23,778 bases of DNA from a virus, in IMG/VR virus record IMGVR_UViG_3300020470_000978, positions 1 through 23,778 of that record. One strand, given 5' to 3'. Each line of letters starts with the position of its first letter. The stretch's first letter is position 1. The translations under genes were made by a program, and so were the position numbers. This document shows positions 17,656-23,778 of this stretch, in pieces. A model generated the notes under the pieces. That model was not told where the DNA came from. It saw only the letters and a list, made by a program, of their open reading frames with translations, and ran no database searches.

Positions 17656-17670
17656 AGAACGTGTCGTCCC
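17656..17670 (-). repeat. GGGACGAC hairpin element, copy 2
   Basis: The minus strand reads GGGACGACACGTTCT, 7 nt after the capsid stop codon and just before the intrinsic terminator. GGGAC pairs with GTTCT through two G-U pairs, and the loop starts with GAC. The arms are identical to copy 3 at 19010-19026. Function unknown. Confidence 0.5.
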
Positions 17671-17677
17671 AAGCTAA

Positions 17678-18862
17678 TTACGCAAGTCCAGACCAGTTCT
17701 TAATTCTGTGATGCACTTTAGAGTGGGTCATTTCTAATCCACACTCTGACATATACATATGTTTTACACCATCAAAATCGTTAGTTTGAACGTCTCTGAT
17801 TAGCTGAGTATCTCTTCCATCCATATATCTGTAGTTCAAGTGGTTCATATCTAAGATAATCATTTCTTGAGACAGAGCAGATATTTGTCTGAACATTGGG
17901 TGCATATACACAAGTAAATCACCTGCAAATGTAGTGTATCTAGTGAAAGCTACACCATAAGCATTATCTACTTGAGTAGGTTGCCATCTGTTTTTACCAA
18001 CTTCCATCATATTAGTTATGACACGAGGACCTGCAAAAGCTATCTTCTCGTTACTTCCGTAAGCGAAGATATCTTCGATAAGAAATTTATCGAATTCTTT
18101 CTCAGTCATCTTGTTAGTAGTAGCAGTAGCACTCGCACAGTCTGTGATGTTAGTGATTGATGAAATCAAACCACCAGTAGACCTTGTTGGAGATGCAGTC
18201 GAACCATTTGCAATACCTCTAGTTCCAAAGAAAAAAGCTCTTTCAATGTCGCCCATATGTAATTTAAGGGCTTTTGTAAGTTGCTCTTGTTCCTTATCCC
18301 CAGTTCTTAGGTAAGTGTTTTGCAAAGTTCCTGTAACTTGCACAGCAGTTTTGAAAATCTGTGTGTAGTTATAGTCAACTGTTGGGTCGAATGAAATAGC
18401 AGTTGGAGCAGTTCCACCTTCTTGGTCGGCAAATCCTGCAATACTTAATACTTCATTGTCTGCAACGGCTGAGGCTGTTGAACCTCCAAAACCTCTAGAG
18501 ATAGCTACAGTATTTGCAGATGTATCAGCATCAGCAGTACAAAGTAGATTTTCTCCAGTCGTATGGTTATGGATTACAGTACCTTTAACTAGGAAGCCTT
18601 CATCGTCAGTATCGTTGTCGAAAGCCAAGCTAGTCGCACTATTATTTAAAGCACCATTCACAACAATAGTTCTGTTTGGTAGTTCGTCCCTAAAATGATT
18701 GTATTTAGGGTCATCTGTGCTTTCAGATGATGTCATCGCCAATAGCGCCTGTAAAGGTGCTGTTCCATTTGGCTCTAACAGAGTGAACAACTCTCTATAG
18801 TTCGTAGGACGAAAGTCTGTACCGAATTGACCAGTCCCACGTAGTCCTTGAATTGCTGCCAT
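17678..18862 (-). CDS. Major capsid protein, SU10/DUF5309-like HK97 fold
   Basis: This 394-aa protein has the length and motifs of the SU10-type (DUF5309) capsid family. It has an N-terminal arm with YRELFTLLEPNGTAPLQALL, then a strand-rich insertion at about 67-145 (ending in VAISRGFGGSTA...NEVLSIAG) as that family has. The family-typical stretch QIFKTAVQVTGT...LRTGDKEQEQLTKALKLHMGDIERAFFFG lies at about 163-215. The C-terminal half contains strands that build the A and P domains and ends in HHRIKNWSGLA. A strong Shine-Dalgarno (AAAGGAGGG) 5 nt upstream indicates high expression. It follows the scaffold gene and is followed by a terminator, fitting the most abundant virion protein. Confidence 0.88.
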   Translation of the reverse strand: MAAIQGLRGTGQFGTDFRPTNYRELFTLLEPNGTAPLQALLAMTSSESTDDPKYNHFRDELPNRTIVVNGALNNSATSLAFDNDTDDEGFLVKGTVIHNHTTGENLLCTADADTSANTVAISRGFGGSTASAVADNEVLSIAGFADQEGGTAPTAISFDPTVDYNYTQIFKTAVQVTGTLQNTYLRTGDKEQEQLTKALKLHMGDIERAFFFGTRGIANGSTASPTRSTGGLISSITNITDCASATATTNKMTEKEFDKFLIEDIFAYGSNEKIAFAGPRVITNMMEVGKNRWQPTQVDNAYGVAFTRYTTFAGDLLVYMHPMFRQISALSQEMIILDMNHLNYRYMDGRDTQLIRDVQTNDFDGVKHMYMSECGLEMTHSKVHHRIKNWSGLA

Positions 18863-19028
18863 AATACCCTCCTTTATTGAGTTAGCAGTTTACGTGTTTT
18901 AAGTTAATCCGACTTCATCCGTTAAGACTACATTGAGTAAATCGTAGGAATTCCGTCTAACACAGTTAGCCGTAGCGATTTGTGTATGTTTCGATGATAT
19001 AGCTAAAAAAGAACTAAAGTCGTCCCTG
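18863..19028 (-). promoter_or_regulatory. Intergenic leader before the capsid gene
   Basis: This 166-nt stretch is the longest non-coding gap in the window. It holds hairpin copy 3 at its upstream end, a T-run after that hairpin, a short CTAAC-TGT-GTTAG stem (complement of 18963-18975), and the strong ribosome site AAAGGAGGG (complement of 18867-18875). The hexamer GCTAAC occurs at its two ends and in the middle. No convincing -35/-10 pair was found, but a capsid-gene promoter or untranslated leader is likely here. Confidence 0.4.
19010..19026 (-). repeat. GGGACGAC hairpin element, copy 3 (terminator-like)
   Basis: The minus strand reads GGGACGACTTTAGTTCT, starting 2 nt after the scaffold stop codon. 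GGGAC pairs with GTTCT through two G-U pairs around a 7-nt loop, and a run of T follows directly. This could act as a weak terminator or attenuator between scaffold and capsid genes. It shares its arms with copy 2. Confidence 0.5.
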
Positions 19029-20141
19029 TTAGCCCATATTTCTTTTTTTCATAAAGCCTTGTGCGACTTTACTAATAAACTCTTCGTCTGCATTAGGTTT
19101 TGGAGCTTCACCTACAGCACCTGGAGTTGCACCTATTGTACCTGTAAATGACTGCCTTCTTTTAGCCATATCCTGTAACCTAGCCATTTCTGGGCTATTG
19201 ACGTTGTTTTTAAAGTCACTAACAACTTGGTCTGTAAGTGATGGGTCTATAAAATCTTCAACAGTATAACCTCTACCAAAAGCAAAATCGAAAAACTTTT
19301 GTTCCATATCGTCTGGTAGTTGATATTTAGCTTGAGCTTGATTTAGGTTATTAGCCGCCATTTGTCTCATAGCTTGAGTTTGAGCATCACCTGCAGCCTT
19401 AACTTGTGCCTGAGTATTCTGAGCCAAACCTTGAGATTGATTAGCTATATTTTGAACCATTTTCTTCAAATTAGCATTATCATTCATTACTGTTTGTAAC
19501 ATTCCTGCGGCTTCCTTATACTTAGGAGGTAAGGATATTGCATTTTCTTCTTCCCATTTAGCCATATCTTTTTCTATTTCACCTAAAGGGATACCCATAC
19601 TATCTGGTGTTGGGTCTTTCTGCCCACCCATTGTAGGGTTTTTCATATACGCTTGTGAAGCGGCACTTAGAAACTGTACGATATCATCTGCTTTCACTTT
19701 AGTACCATCTTTTGCGACTTCAGCGGCAATCTGGTTAGCGAAATCTAACACAGGTTTCATTGGAGCAACTTGTGTTTGATGCATATAATTTAAGTCACTA
19801 TACCTTTTGTATGTGTCTTTTATCTGTTTCTCCGAAAGTGTTCGCATATCAGCGTCACTATCGCCCATCTGGACTTTGATGAAACTTTCTTCTTTTTGTT
19901 TATCACCTTCTGTTGTTGGACTTACTGCTTCAGCAGCTTGTTCAGATGGTGTTGGTTTAGCTTCGTCTGTCTTAGCGGCTGTTCCTTCATCTTTGACAGC
20001 TTGAGCCATAGCATCTTGCTGTGCTTGATGTTGTTGAGCGGCTTGTTGGTTAGCTACCCCTAATTTATCGTCTGCTAGTTTGTCGATTAGTTTTGCATCT
20101 GGTGTCATTGATGCTTTTTCTTCTATTGGTGTTCTTGCCAT
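19029..20141 (-). CDS. Capsid scaffolding protein
   Basis: This 370-aa protein is hydrophilic, rich in Gln, Ala, Lys, Asp and Glu, and probably mostly helical. The N-terminus (1-85) is disordered and acidic. A Gln/Ala/Asn-rich coiled-coil-like stretch lies at about 215-280. The C-terminus ends in a short basic helix (FISKVAQGFMKKRNMG), like the capsid-binding tail of known phage scaffolds. It sits immediately upstream of the capsid gene, the standard place for a scaffold. A strong GGAG site 7 nt before the ATG supports the start. No protease motif was seen. Sequence identity to a named family was not recognised. Confidence 0.7.
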   Translation of the reverse strand: MARTPIEEKASMTPDAKLIDKLADDKLGVANQQAAQQHQAQQDAMAQAVKDEGTAAKTDEAKPTPSEQAAEAVSPTTEGDKQKEESFIKVQMGDSDADMRTLSEKQIKDTYKRYSDLNYMHQTQVAPMKPVLDFANQIAAEVAKDGTKVKADDIVQFLSAASQAYMKNPTMGGQKDPTPDSMGIPLGEIEKDMAKWEEENAISLPPKYKEAAGMLQTVMNDNANLKKMVQNIANQSQGLAQNTQAQVKAAGDAQTQAMRQMAANNLNQAQAKYQLPDDMEQKFFDFAFGRGYTVEDFIDPSLTDQVVSDFKNNVNSPEMARLQDMAKRRQSFTGTIGATPGAVGEAPKPNADEEFISKVAQGFMKKRNMG

Positions 20142-20162
20142 TTTTTTCTCCTTTTCCTAGCC

Positions 20163-20486
20163 TTAGCGAGGCTTGTTGTTATTGGGAGCCGAAGCGCCCG
20201 TTACTTTATCTTTTTCTGTTTCGTCTAAAGTTGCAAATGCTAAATCATTCTTTAACTTTATTTCCAAAACATCTGGCATCTCTACCAGTTTACGTGAAGC
20301 CCATAAGGCTCCTCGTCTCCAGTTAATCTCATCAACTGACATTTTCGGGTCATTTGAAAGATTATATGCGGCTTGAAGTATCTCATCCTTCATTAACTTG
20401 GAAAGATATTTCCAGCCATCATTCTTTTTAAGGTTCTTTACTAATGCAAGACTTTCCTTTATCTCACTTACTGAGCGTTCATCCAT
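20163..20486 (-). CDS. Small helical protein of unknown function
   Basis: This 107-aa protein appears wholly helical and charged, with SLALVKNLKKNDGWKYLSKL near the start. A segment INWRRGALWASRKLVEMPDVL (residues about 62-82) recalls small phage proteins often found near terminase or scaffold genes. The C-terminus is polar and Asn-rich. The start overlaps the end of the preceding gene by 19 nt, and 21 nt separate it from the scaffold gene. A short stem AGCCT-CGCTA-AGGCT spans its stop codon, without a T-run. Function unknown. Confidence 0.6.
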   Translation of the reverse strand: MDERSVSEIKESLALVKNLKKNDGWKYLSKLMKDEILQAAYNLSNDPKMSVDEINWRRGALWASRKLVEMPDVLEIKLKNDLAFATLDETEKDKVTGASAPNNNKPR

Positions 20487-20851
20487 TCAGCACTAGCCTC
20501 TTCAATACCTTTAACATCTGTATACTCATCAATTAAATCATATCCCCAAGTCTTAAATGATGCAAGTTTATTCTCATCGTGTCCTTGTGGAAATACGCTT
20601 ATGCCTGAATTGATGTAGAAAGCGGCTATTTCTTTCATATTAGTAACTTTACTTAATTTCGCTTCGTCTGGTTGTGTAGCTATTTTACTGACCTTAGTTT
20701 TAGGTACGAAAATATAACCATTACCCATAAATCTATATGCACCCACAAACTCAAAATCATCATCACCTGTGTTGAAATCAGATTCTCCTGTTAGAGGGAA
20801 CTTATATATAGTTATTGCTTGGTCTGGAAGAAATCCTTGTTTTATTGACAT
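20468..20851 (-). CDS. Small protein of unknown function
   Basis: This 127-aa protein shows alternating strands in the N-terminal half (DQAITIYKFPL, FEFVGAYRFMGNGYIFVP) and helices in the C-terminal half (NMKEIAAFYINSG, DVKGIEEASAEWMNAQ). It has no signal peptide, membrane segment or recognised motif. It starts 8 nt after the RCC1 adhesin gene, with a GGAG site near the ATG, and overlaps the next gene by 19 nt. Position between an adhesin and the scaffold gene suggests a virion or assembly role, but nothing in the sequence shows it. Confidence 0.6.
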   Translation of the reverse strand: MSIKQGFLPDQAITIYKFPLTGESDFNTGDDDFEFVGAYRFMGNGYIFVPKTKVSKIATQPDEAKLSKVTNMKEIAAFYINSGISVFPQGHDENKLASFKTWGYDLIDEYTDVKGIEEASAEWMNAQ

Positions 20852-20859
20852 TTTTTCTC

Positions 20860-23571
20860 CTATTGTCTTGTTGGCATTTTACGAGTTAACATATAAGTTG
20901 ATACGTTATCAGTAAAGCCTTGTTGATAGTTATTGGAAGTTCCATTAGTCCACATTGTACCATCCATCATTAATACGTTGTAACCTGTTTCAATCGTACT
21001 ACCTGAACCGTAACCATTGATATCAATGTCTCTTACTTTACCTTGATATCCATAAGGCATTGGTAACGCTGTTGGAGAACTAAGGTTTATACCTGTTGCT
21101 ACACCATATATACCCATAGCATATTGTTGATATCCCCAAGCATATATAGTTCCGTTAACTTTGTTTTTCCAATCCTCTTCGTTGTCGTGAGCAATACACC
21201 ACGTAGCTCCATAGTAGTATGAAGTACTTGTGCAGTTGAAACCACTTACAACTTTAGAAACCCATTTCAACGAGCTATCTTTAACTGGCACGTTTTGGGA
21301 ACCTGAAGTAGAACCACATCCAGAAACTCCGTGAGTATTTGGACCCCACTTGTAGAAGTCTCCGTTATCAGTAGTTGCATACCAACACGCTTGACCATAT
21401 CCTTGTCCCATCCACATATCCATAACTTTTAGACCTGCTGTTGCAGAGTTAAATGTACTTACAAGAGTTGGAGTTGTTTTGTTTCCTGAAGCATTGTTGT
21501 CTCCAGATTGTCCTGTGTTATTGTATCCACAGTAGTATAACAATCCATCTTCGTTAAGTATCATTACTCCACCCATAGCATCTGCACCACTTGCGTAGAA
21601 TTTAACAATCTTCTTGTTAGTTCCAGCTTCTAATTGATTTGGTGAGTTAGCGGCTACTTGGTTTTGAGTACCATTACCACATTGGTAACTGTTGTTATAA
21701 CCCCAAGCATATAGCTTGTATCCATCGTTCGGACCTGAAAGTGCATAACAAGTTGGAGAGTTACTGTCGATTGATTGAATTGCTATTATATCTTTACCTG
21801 CAAGACCTGCAATTTCAGTAGGAACTCCTTGGTTATTAGTGTTACTAGAAGTTACTTGGTTGTGACCATTGTAACCCCAACACCAAACTTTTCCTGCATC
21901 ATCAAGTGCTAAAACAGTTCTATTAGTTGAACTGTGTCCACAAGGAGAATAGTAAACTATTCTACCAGCCGTACCTGGAAATTGAACTGGTACAACTCTG
22001 TATTCTGTAGTTGCGTGAGAAACACCTAATTGTTTAACATTGTTATATCCACCTGCCCACATTTGACCATTGTCGTCTAGATAATAAGATGAATCCCAAC
22101 AACGAGTTGATTGAATAACATTCCCGTTTTGATTTTCATAACTATATTGGTCATAGCCTTTAGTTTGGTCTTTGTATGCGTGTGGGTTCATTCCACTTCT
22201 ATTTGAGTTAGTAGGGTCTGGCATAGAATAGTTACTTGAACCACCCCACCAGAAAGCTACTTTATGTCCACCATCATTATACTGAACGACACAATCCCCA
22301 CCTCTGTAAATCATTTTACCTGTGCAAGGCATATCGTTTGGATAGATACCTTTGTTTGCGTGTAGTGGGAAACTAGAAGAATCAGTTACTTCTGAAATTA
22401 ATGAGAAGTGATTTCTAGTATATCCATTATTTTCTGCCCCTGGATAACCTGGTGCTTTAGGGTCAGCAACACGACAAGTAATATCATTACCTAGTCTGTA
22501 TACGTGACCTGCTTGTTTACCGACTTTCTCCCAAACAGGAAGTCCGTGAGAAGCCATTAATGCAGTACCAGTTTCACCGATTGGAAGTCTTGCTTCGCCT
22601 GAAGCAGTAACTAAATCAAATTGTGAATTTCCACCTACGCCTGTTGCAGAACTTGTTGCATCATATGGATAGATAGTATCTGCTGTTGCGTTAGAAGGTA
22701 CAACGATTGTTACTTTAGAAGATGCCTGACCAGCAGTTCCTGTATAAGTAATATCGTTTGTGCTATCTGTTGGAGCAATATCTAAAAGCTCTGTTCCACC
22801 AGATGCGTGTGTTCCATCTTTTGTTGTAGAAAACTTAAGAAGTTTACCTGACATTGAACTGTCAGAAACATCGAAGTCGTAAGTTTTTCCTCTAAAGATT
22901 TTATAATTTATATGATTTTGGTAGGCAGTTTCATTCGGTAGTCTGAATTGAAAATAATTTTGTCCACCCATAGTGTTCACTTTTACTTTGATAGAGAACG
23001 TAGTATCAACTGGAACACCTTGGTTGTAAATCATATCACCTTGGTTCGTTGTAACAGTAACTAAAGCAGAAGTAATTGCTTCAACATCTACAACGTGTGA
23101 AACTTGTGCAGTTCCAGTAGTTGCATAGTCACCCATTACCCAACCAGTTTTACCTGGTTTGATGATTGCTGTATCAGCGTCTGCTGCACCAGAATATTGT
23201 ACTCGTACATCTTTAGTTGTTGTATTTCTTATTACAGTAGTGAAGGCTCTATTTGGAACAATAACATCAAGTTCAGTTTGGCTAGGAGTGGAAGCCTGAG
23301 TTAACTTGATTACTGGTTTAGCAATATCATCTATTGTTAATGTCCATTGACCGTTCGTTGCTGTTGAATAATCTAAAACTTTTGAAGGCTCGTTTGCCTC
23401 ATCGAAAAGTTGTAGTAGTGCATCTGCACCTGTTATTGCCTCTACTGCTTTTGCAATATAGACCATATCGTTTGCAGTAGAACCTGCAACCGTACCAGTT
23501 GTAGTATTAGCTATCGTTTTGGAACGAGTTTTTATCGCCTCTACAACTTCTTTTAATGTGTTCATCGCCAT
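20860..23571 (-). CDS. RCC1-repeat adhesin / receptor-binding fibre protein
   Basis: This 903-aa protein has three parts. Residues 1-200 are a helix-then-strand N-terminal region, the likely virion-attachment part. Residues about 203-303 resemble the cupredoxin-like domain found in some cyanophage structural proteins (FRGKTYDFDVSDSS, LKFSTTKDGTHASGGTE). The usual C-terminal YYYCxxHxxM copper-site segment is missing and reads TIYPYDATS. Residues 500-885 carry seven repeats with the RCC1 signature, for example WCWGYNGHNQV, LYAWGYNNSYQCGNG and IYAWGYQQYAMG, spaced about 57-71 residues, enough for a seven-bladed propeller. A host-surface binding role is inferred. The ATG at 23571 has an AAGGAG site upstream. 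Confidence 0.8.
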   Translation of the reverse strand: MAMNTLKEVVEAIKTRSKTIANTTTGTVAGSTANDMVYIAKAVEAITGADALLQLFDEANEPSKVLDYSTATNGQWTLTIDDIAKPVIKLTQASTPSQTELDVIVPNRAFTTVIRNTTTKDVRVQYSGAADADTAIIKPGKTGWVMGDYATTGTAQVSHVVDVEAITSALVTVTTNQGDMIYNQGVPVDTTFSIKVKVNTMGGQNYFQFRLPNETAYQNHINYKIFRGKTYDFDVSDSSMSGKLLKFSTTKDGTHASGGTELLDIAPTDSTNDITYTGTAGQASSKVTIVVPSNATADTIYPYDATSSATGVGGNSQFDLVTASGEARLPIGETGTALMASHGLPVWEKVGKQAGHVYRLGNDITCRVADPKAPGYPGAENNGYTRNHFSLISEVTDSSSFPLHANKGIYPNDMPCTGKMIYRGGDCVVQYNDGGHKVAFWWGGSSNYSMPDPTNSNRSGMNPHAYKDQTKGYDQYSYENQNGNVIQSTRCWDSSYYLDDNGQMWAGGYNNVKQLGVSHATTEYRVVPVQFPGTAGRIVYYSPCGHSSTNRTVLALDDAGKVWCWGYNGHNQVTSSNTNNQGVPTEIAGLAGKDIIAIQSIDSNSPTCYALSGPNDGYKLYAWGYNNSYQCGNGTQNQVAANSPNQLEAGTNKKIVKFYASGADAMGGVMILNEDGLLYYCGYNNTGQSGDNNASGNKTTPTLVSTFNSATAGLKVMDMWMGQGYGQACWYATTDNGDFYKWGPNTHGVSGCGSTSGSQNVPVKDSSLKWVSKVVSGFNCTSTSYYYGATWCIAHDNEEDWKNKVNGTIYAWGYQQYAMGIYGVATGINLSSPTALPMPYGYQGKVRDIDINGYGSGSTIETGYNVLMMDGTMWTNGTSNNYQQGFTDNVSTYMLTRKMPTRQ
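20917..22062 (-). repeat. Seven RCC1-type repeats within the adhesin
   Basis: Repeat cores begin at about residues 504 (MWAGGYNN), 563 (WCWGYNGHN), 621 (YAWGYNNSY), 679 (YYCGYNNTG), 740 (YKWGPNTHG), 810 (YAWGYQQYA) and 873 (MWTNGTSNN). The G(Y/x)N(N/x) turn and the aromatic before it are well kept. An eighth weak candidate is FWWGGSSNY near 440. Confidence 0.75.
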
Positions 23572-23590
23572 TTGTATATCACTCCTTTTT

Positions 23591-23778
23591 TTATACTATG
23601 CCCAACTTCAACAAAACTTCCAGTTCTAAATCTTTCAGTCTCGGTGCAGTAGTTTGATTAAATGTTTGTATCTCTGCTAGAACCTGTGCTCCATCAAACA
23701 CTAAATTAAACTTGCTCTGGTCGATTTGCGAACCCGTGCTAGTATGTGCTGTATGACATACCCAGTACTTGCTGTCGT
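23591..23778 (-). CDS. C-terminal end of a probable fibre or adhesin protein, partial
   Basis: The last 61 codons of a gene that begins beyond the right edge, ending in TAA at 23591-23593. The visible part reads SKYWVCHTAHTSTGSQID, then a stretch ending KDLELEVLLKLGIV. The YWVCHTAHTS piece resembles the small carbohydrate-binding-like modules (YxVCxxxHTS) common near the ends of phage fibre proteins. The stop is 19 nt before the ATG of the RCC1 adhesin gene, so the two belong to one transcript. Confidence 0.6.
   Translation of the reverse strand, partial: DSKYWVCHTAHTSTGSQIDQSKFNLVFDGAQVLAEIQTFNQTTAPRLKDLELEVLLKLGIV

Noticed and set aside
18863-19028. tRNA or riboswitch in the capsid leader
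   Set aside because: No cloverleaf, T-loop or known aptamer pattern could be traced; only short stems were found.
1-23778. Lysogeny, CRISPR, insertion sequence or defence genes
   Set aside because: No integrase, repressor, transposase, repeat-spacer pattern or terminal inverted repeats were seen; all genes fit a virion cluster.

Overview
The window is the late (virion) gene block of a tailed bacteriophage. Every gene I can support lies on the minus strand, so transcription runs from high to low coordinates. Genes are packed tightly, with gaps of 1-20 nt or short overlaps such as ATGA and TAATG. The DNA is clearly AT-rich. Short-tail morphology (podovirus-like) is inferred from a head-tail adaptor, a P22 gp10-like tail hub and a block of ejection (internal virion) proteins, with no sheath, tube or tape-measure gene visible. 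The style of the proteins (low GC, GSGY fibre modules, MCGGGG N-termini, a cupredoxin-like adhesin domain) recalls phages of marine bacteria such as SAR11 or cyanobacteria. The host is inference only.

Layout in order of transcription. (1) 23778-20860: the C-terminal end of a probable fibre or adhesin gene, then a 903-aa adhesin carrying seven RCC1-type repeats. (2) 20851-20163: two small unknown genes. (3) 20141-17678: scaffold-like protein and the major capsid protein (SU10/DUF5309-like), separated by a 166-nt leader. An intrinsic terminator follows the capsid gene. (4) 17590-13274: small Lys-rich protein, head-tail adaptor, tail hub and a modular tail fibre. (5) 13254-6816: a Gly-rich internal protein, a GNAT-type acetyltransferase, two proteins that both begin MCGGGG, a 291-aa and a 795-aa internal protein. 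(6) 6808-6171: a translationally coupled pair of small membrane or exported proteins, spanin-like in layout. (7) 6100-1: one giant open frame of at least 2033 codons that runs off the left edge and contains an HEIGH zinc-protease motif. The order 291 aa, 795 aa, giant protein resembles the gp14-gp15-gp16 ejection cassette of T7-type phages.

The main points for follow-up are: three copies of a short GGGAC-GAC...GTTCT hairpin placed just after stop codons in the only sizeable intergenic gaps; the giant ejection protein with a metalloprotease motif; and the RCC1 beta-propeller adhesin. Also of note are the split-domain architecture of the tail fibre and the repeated MCGGGG N-termini. No terminase, portal, polymerase, lysozyme, integrase, tRNA or CRISPR is seen in the window.
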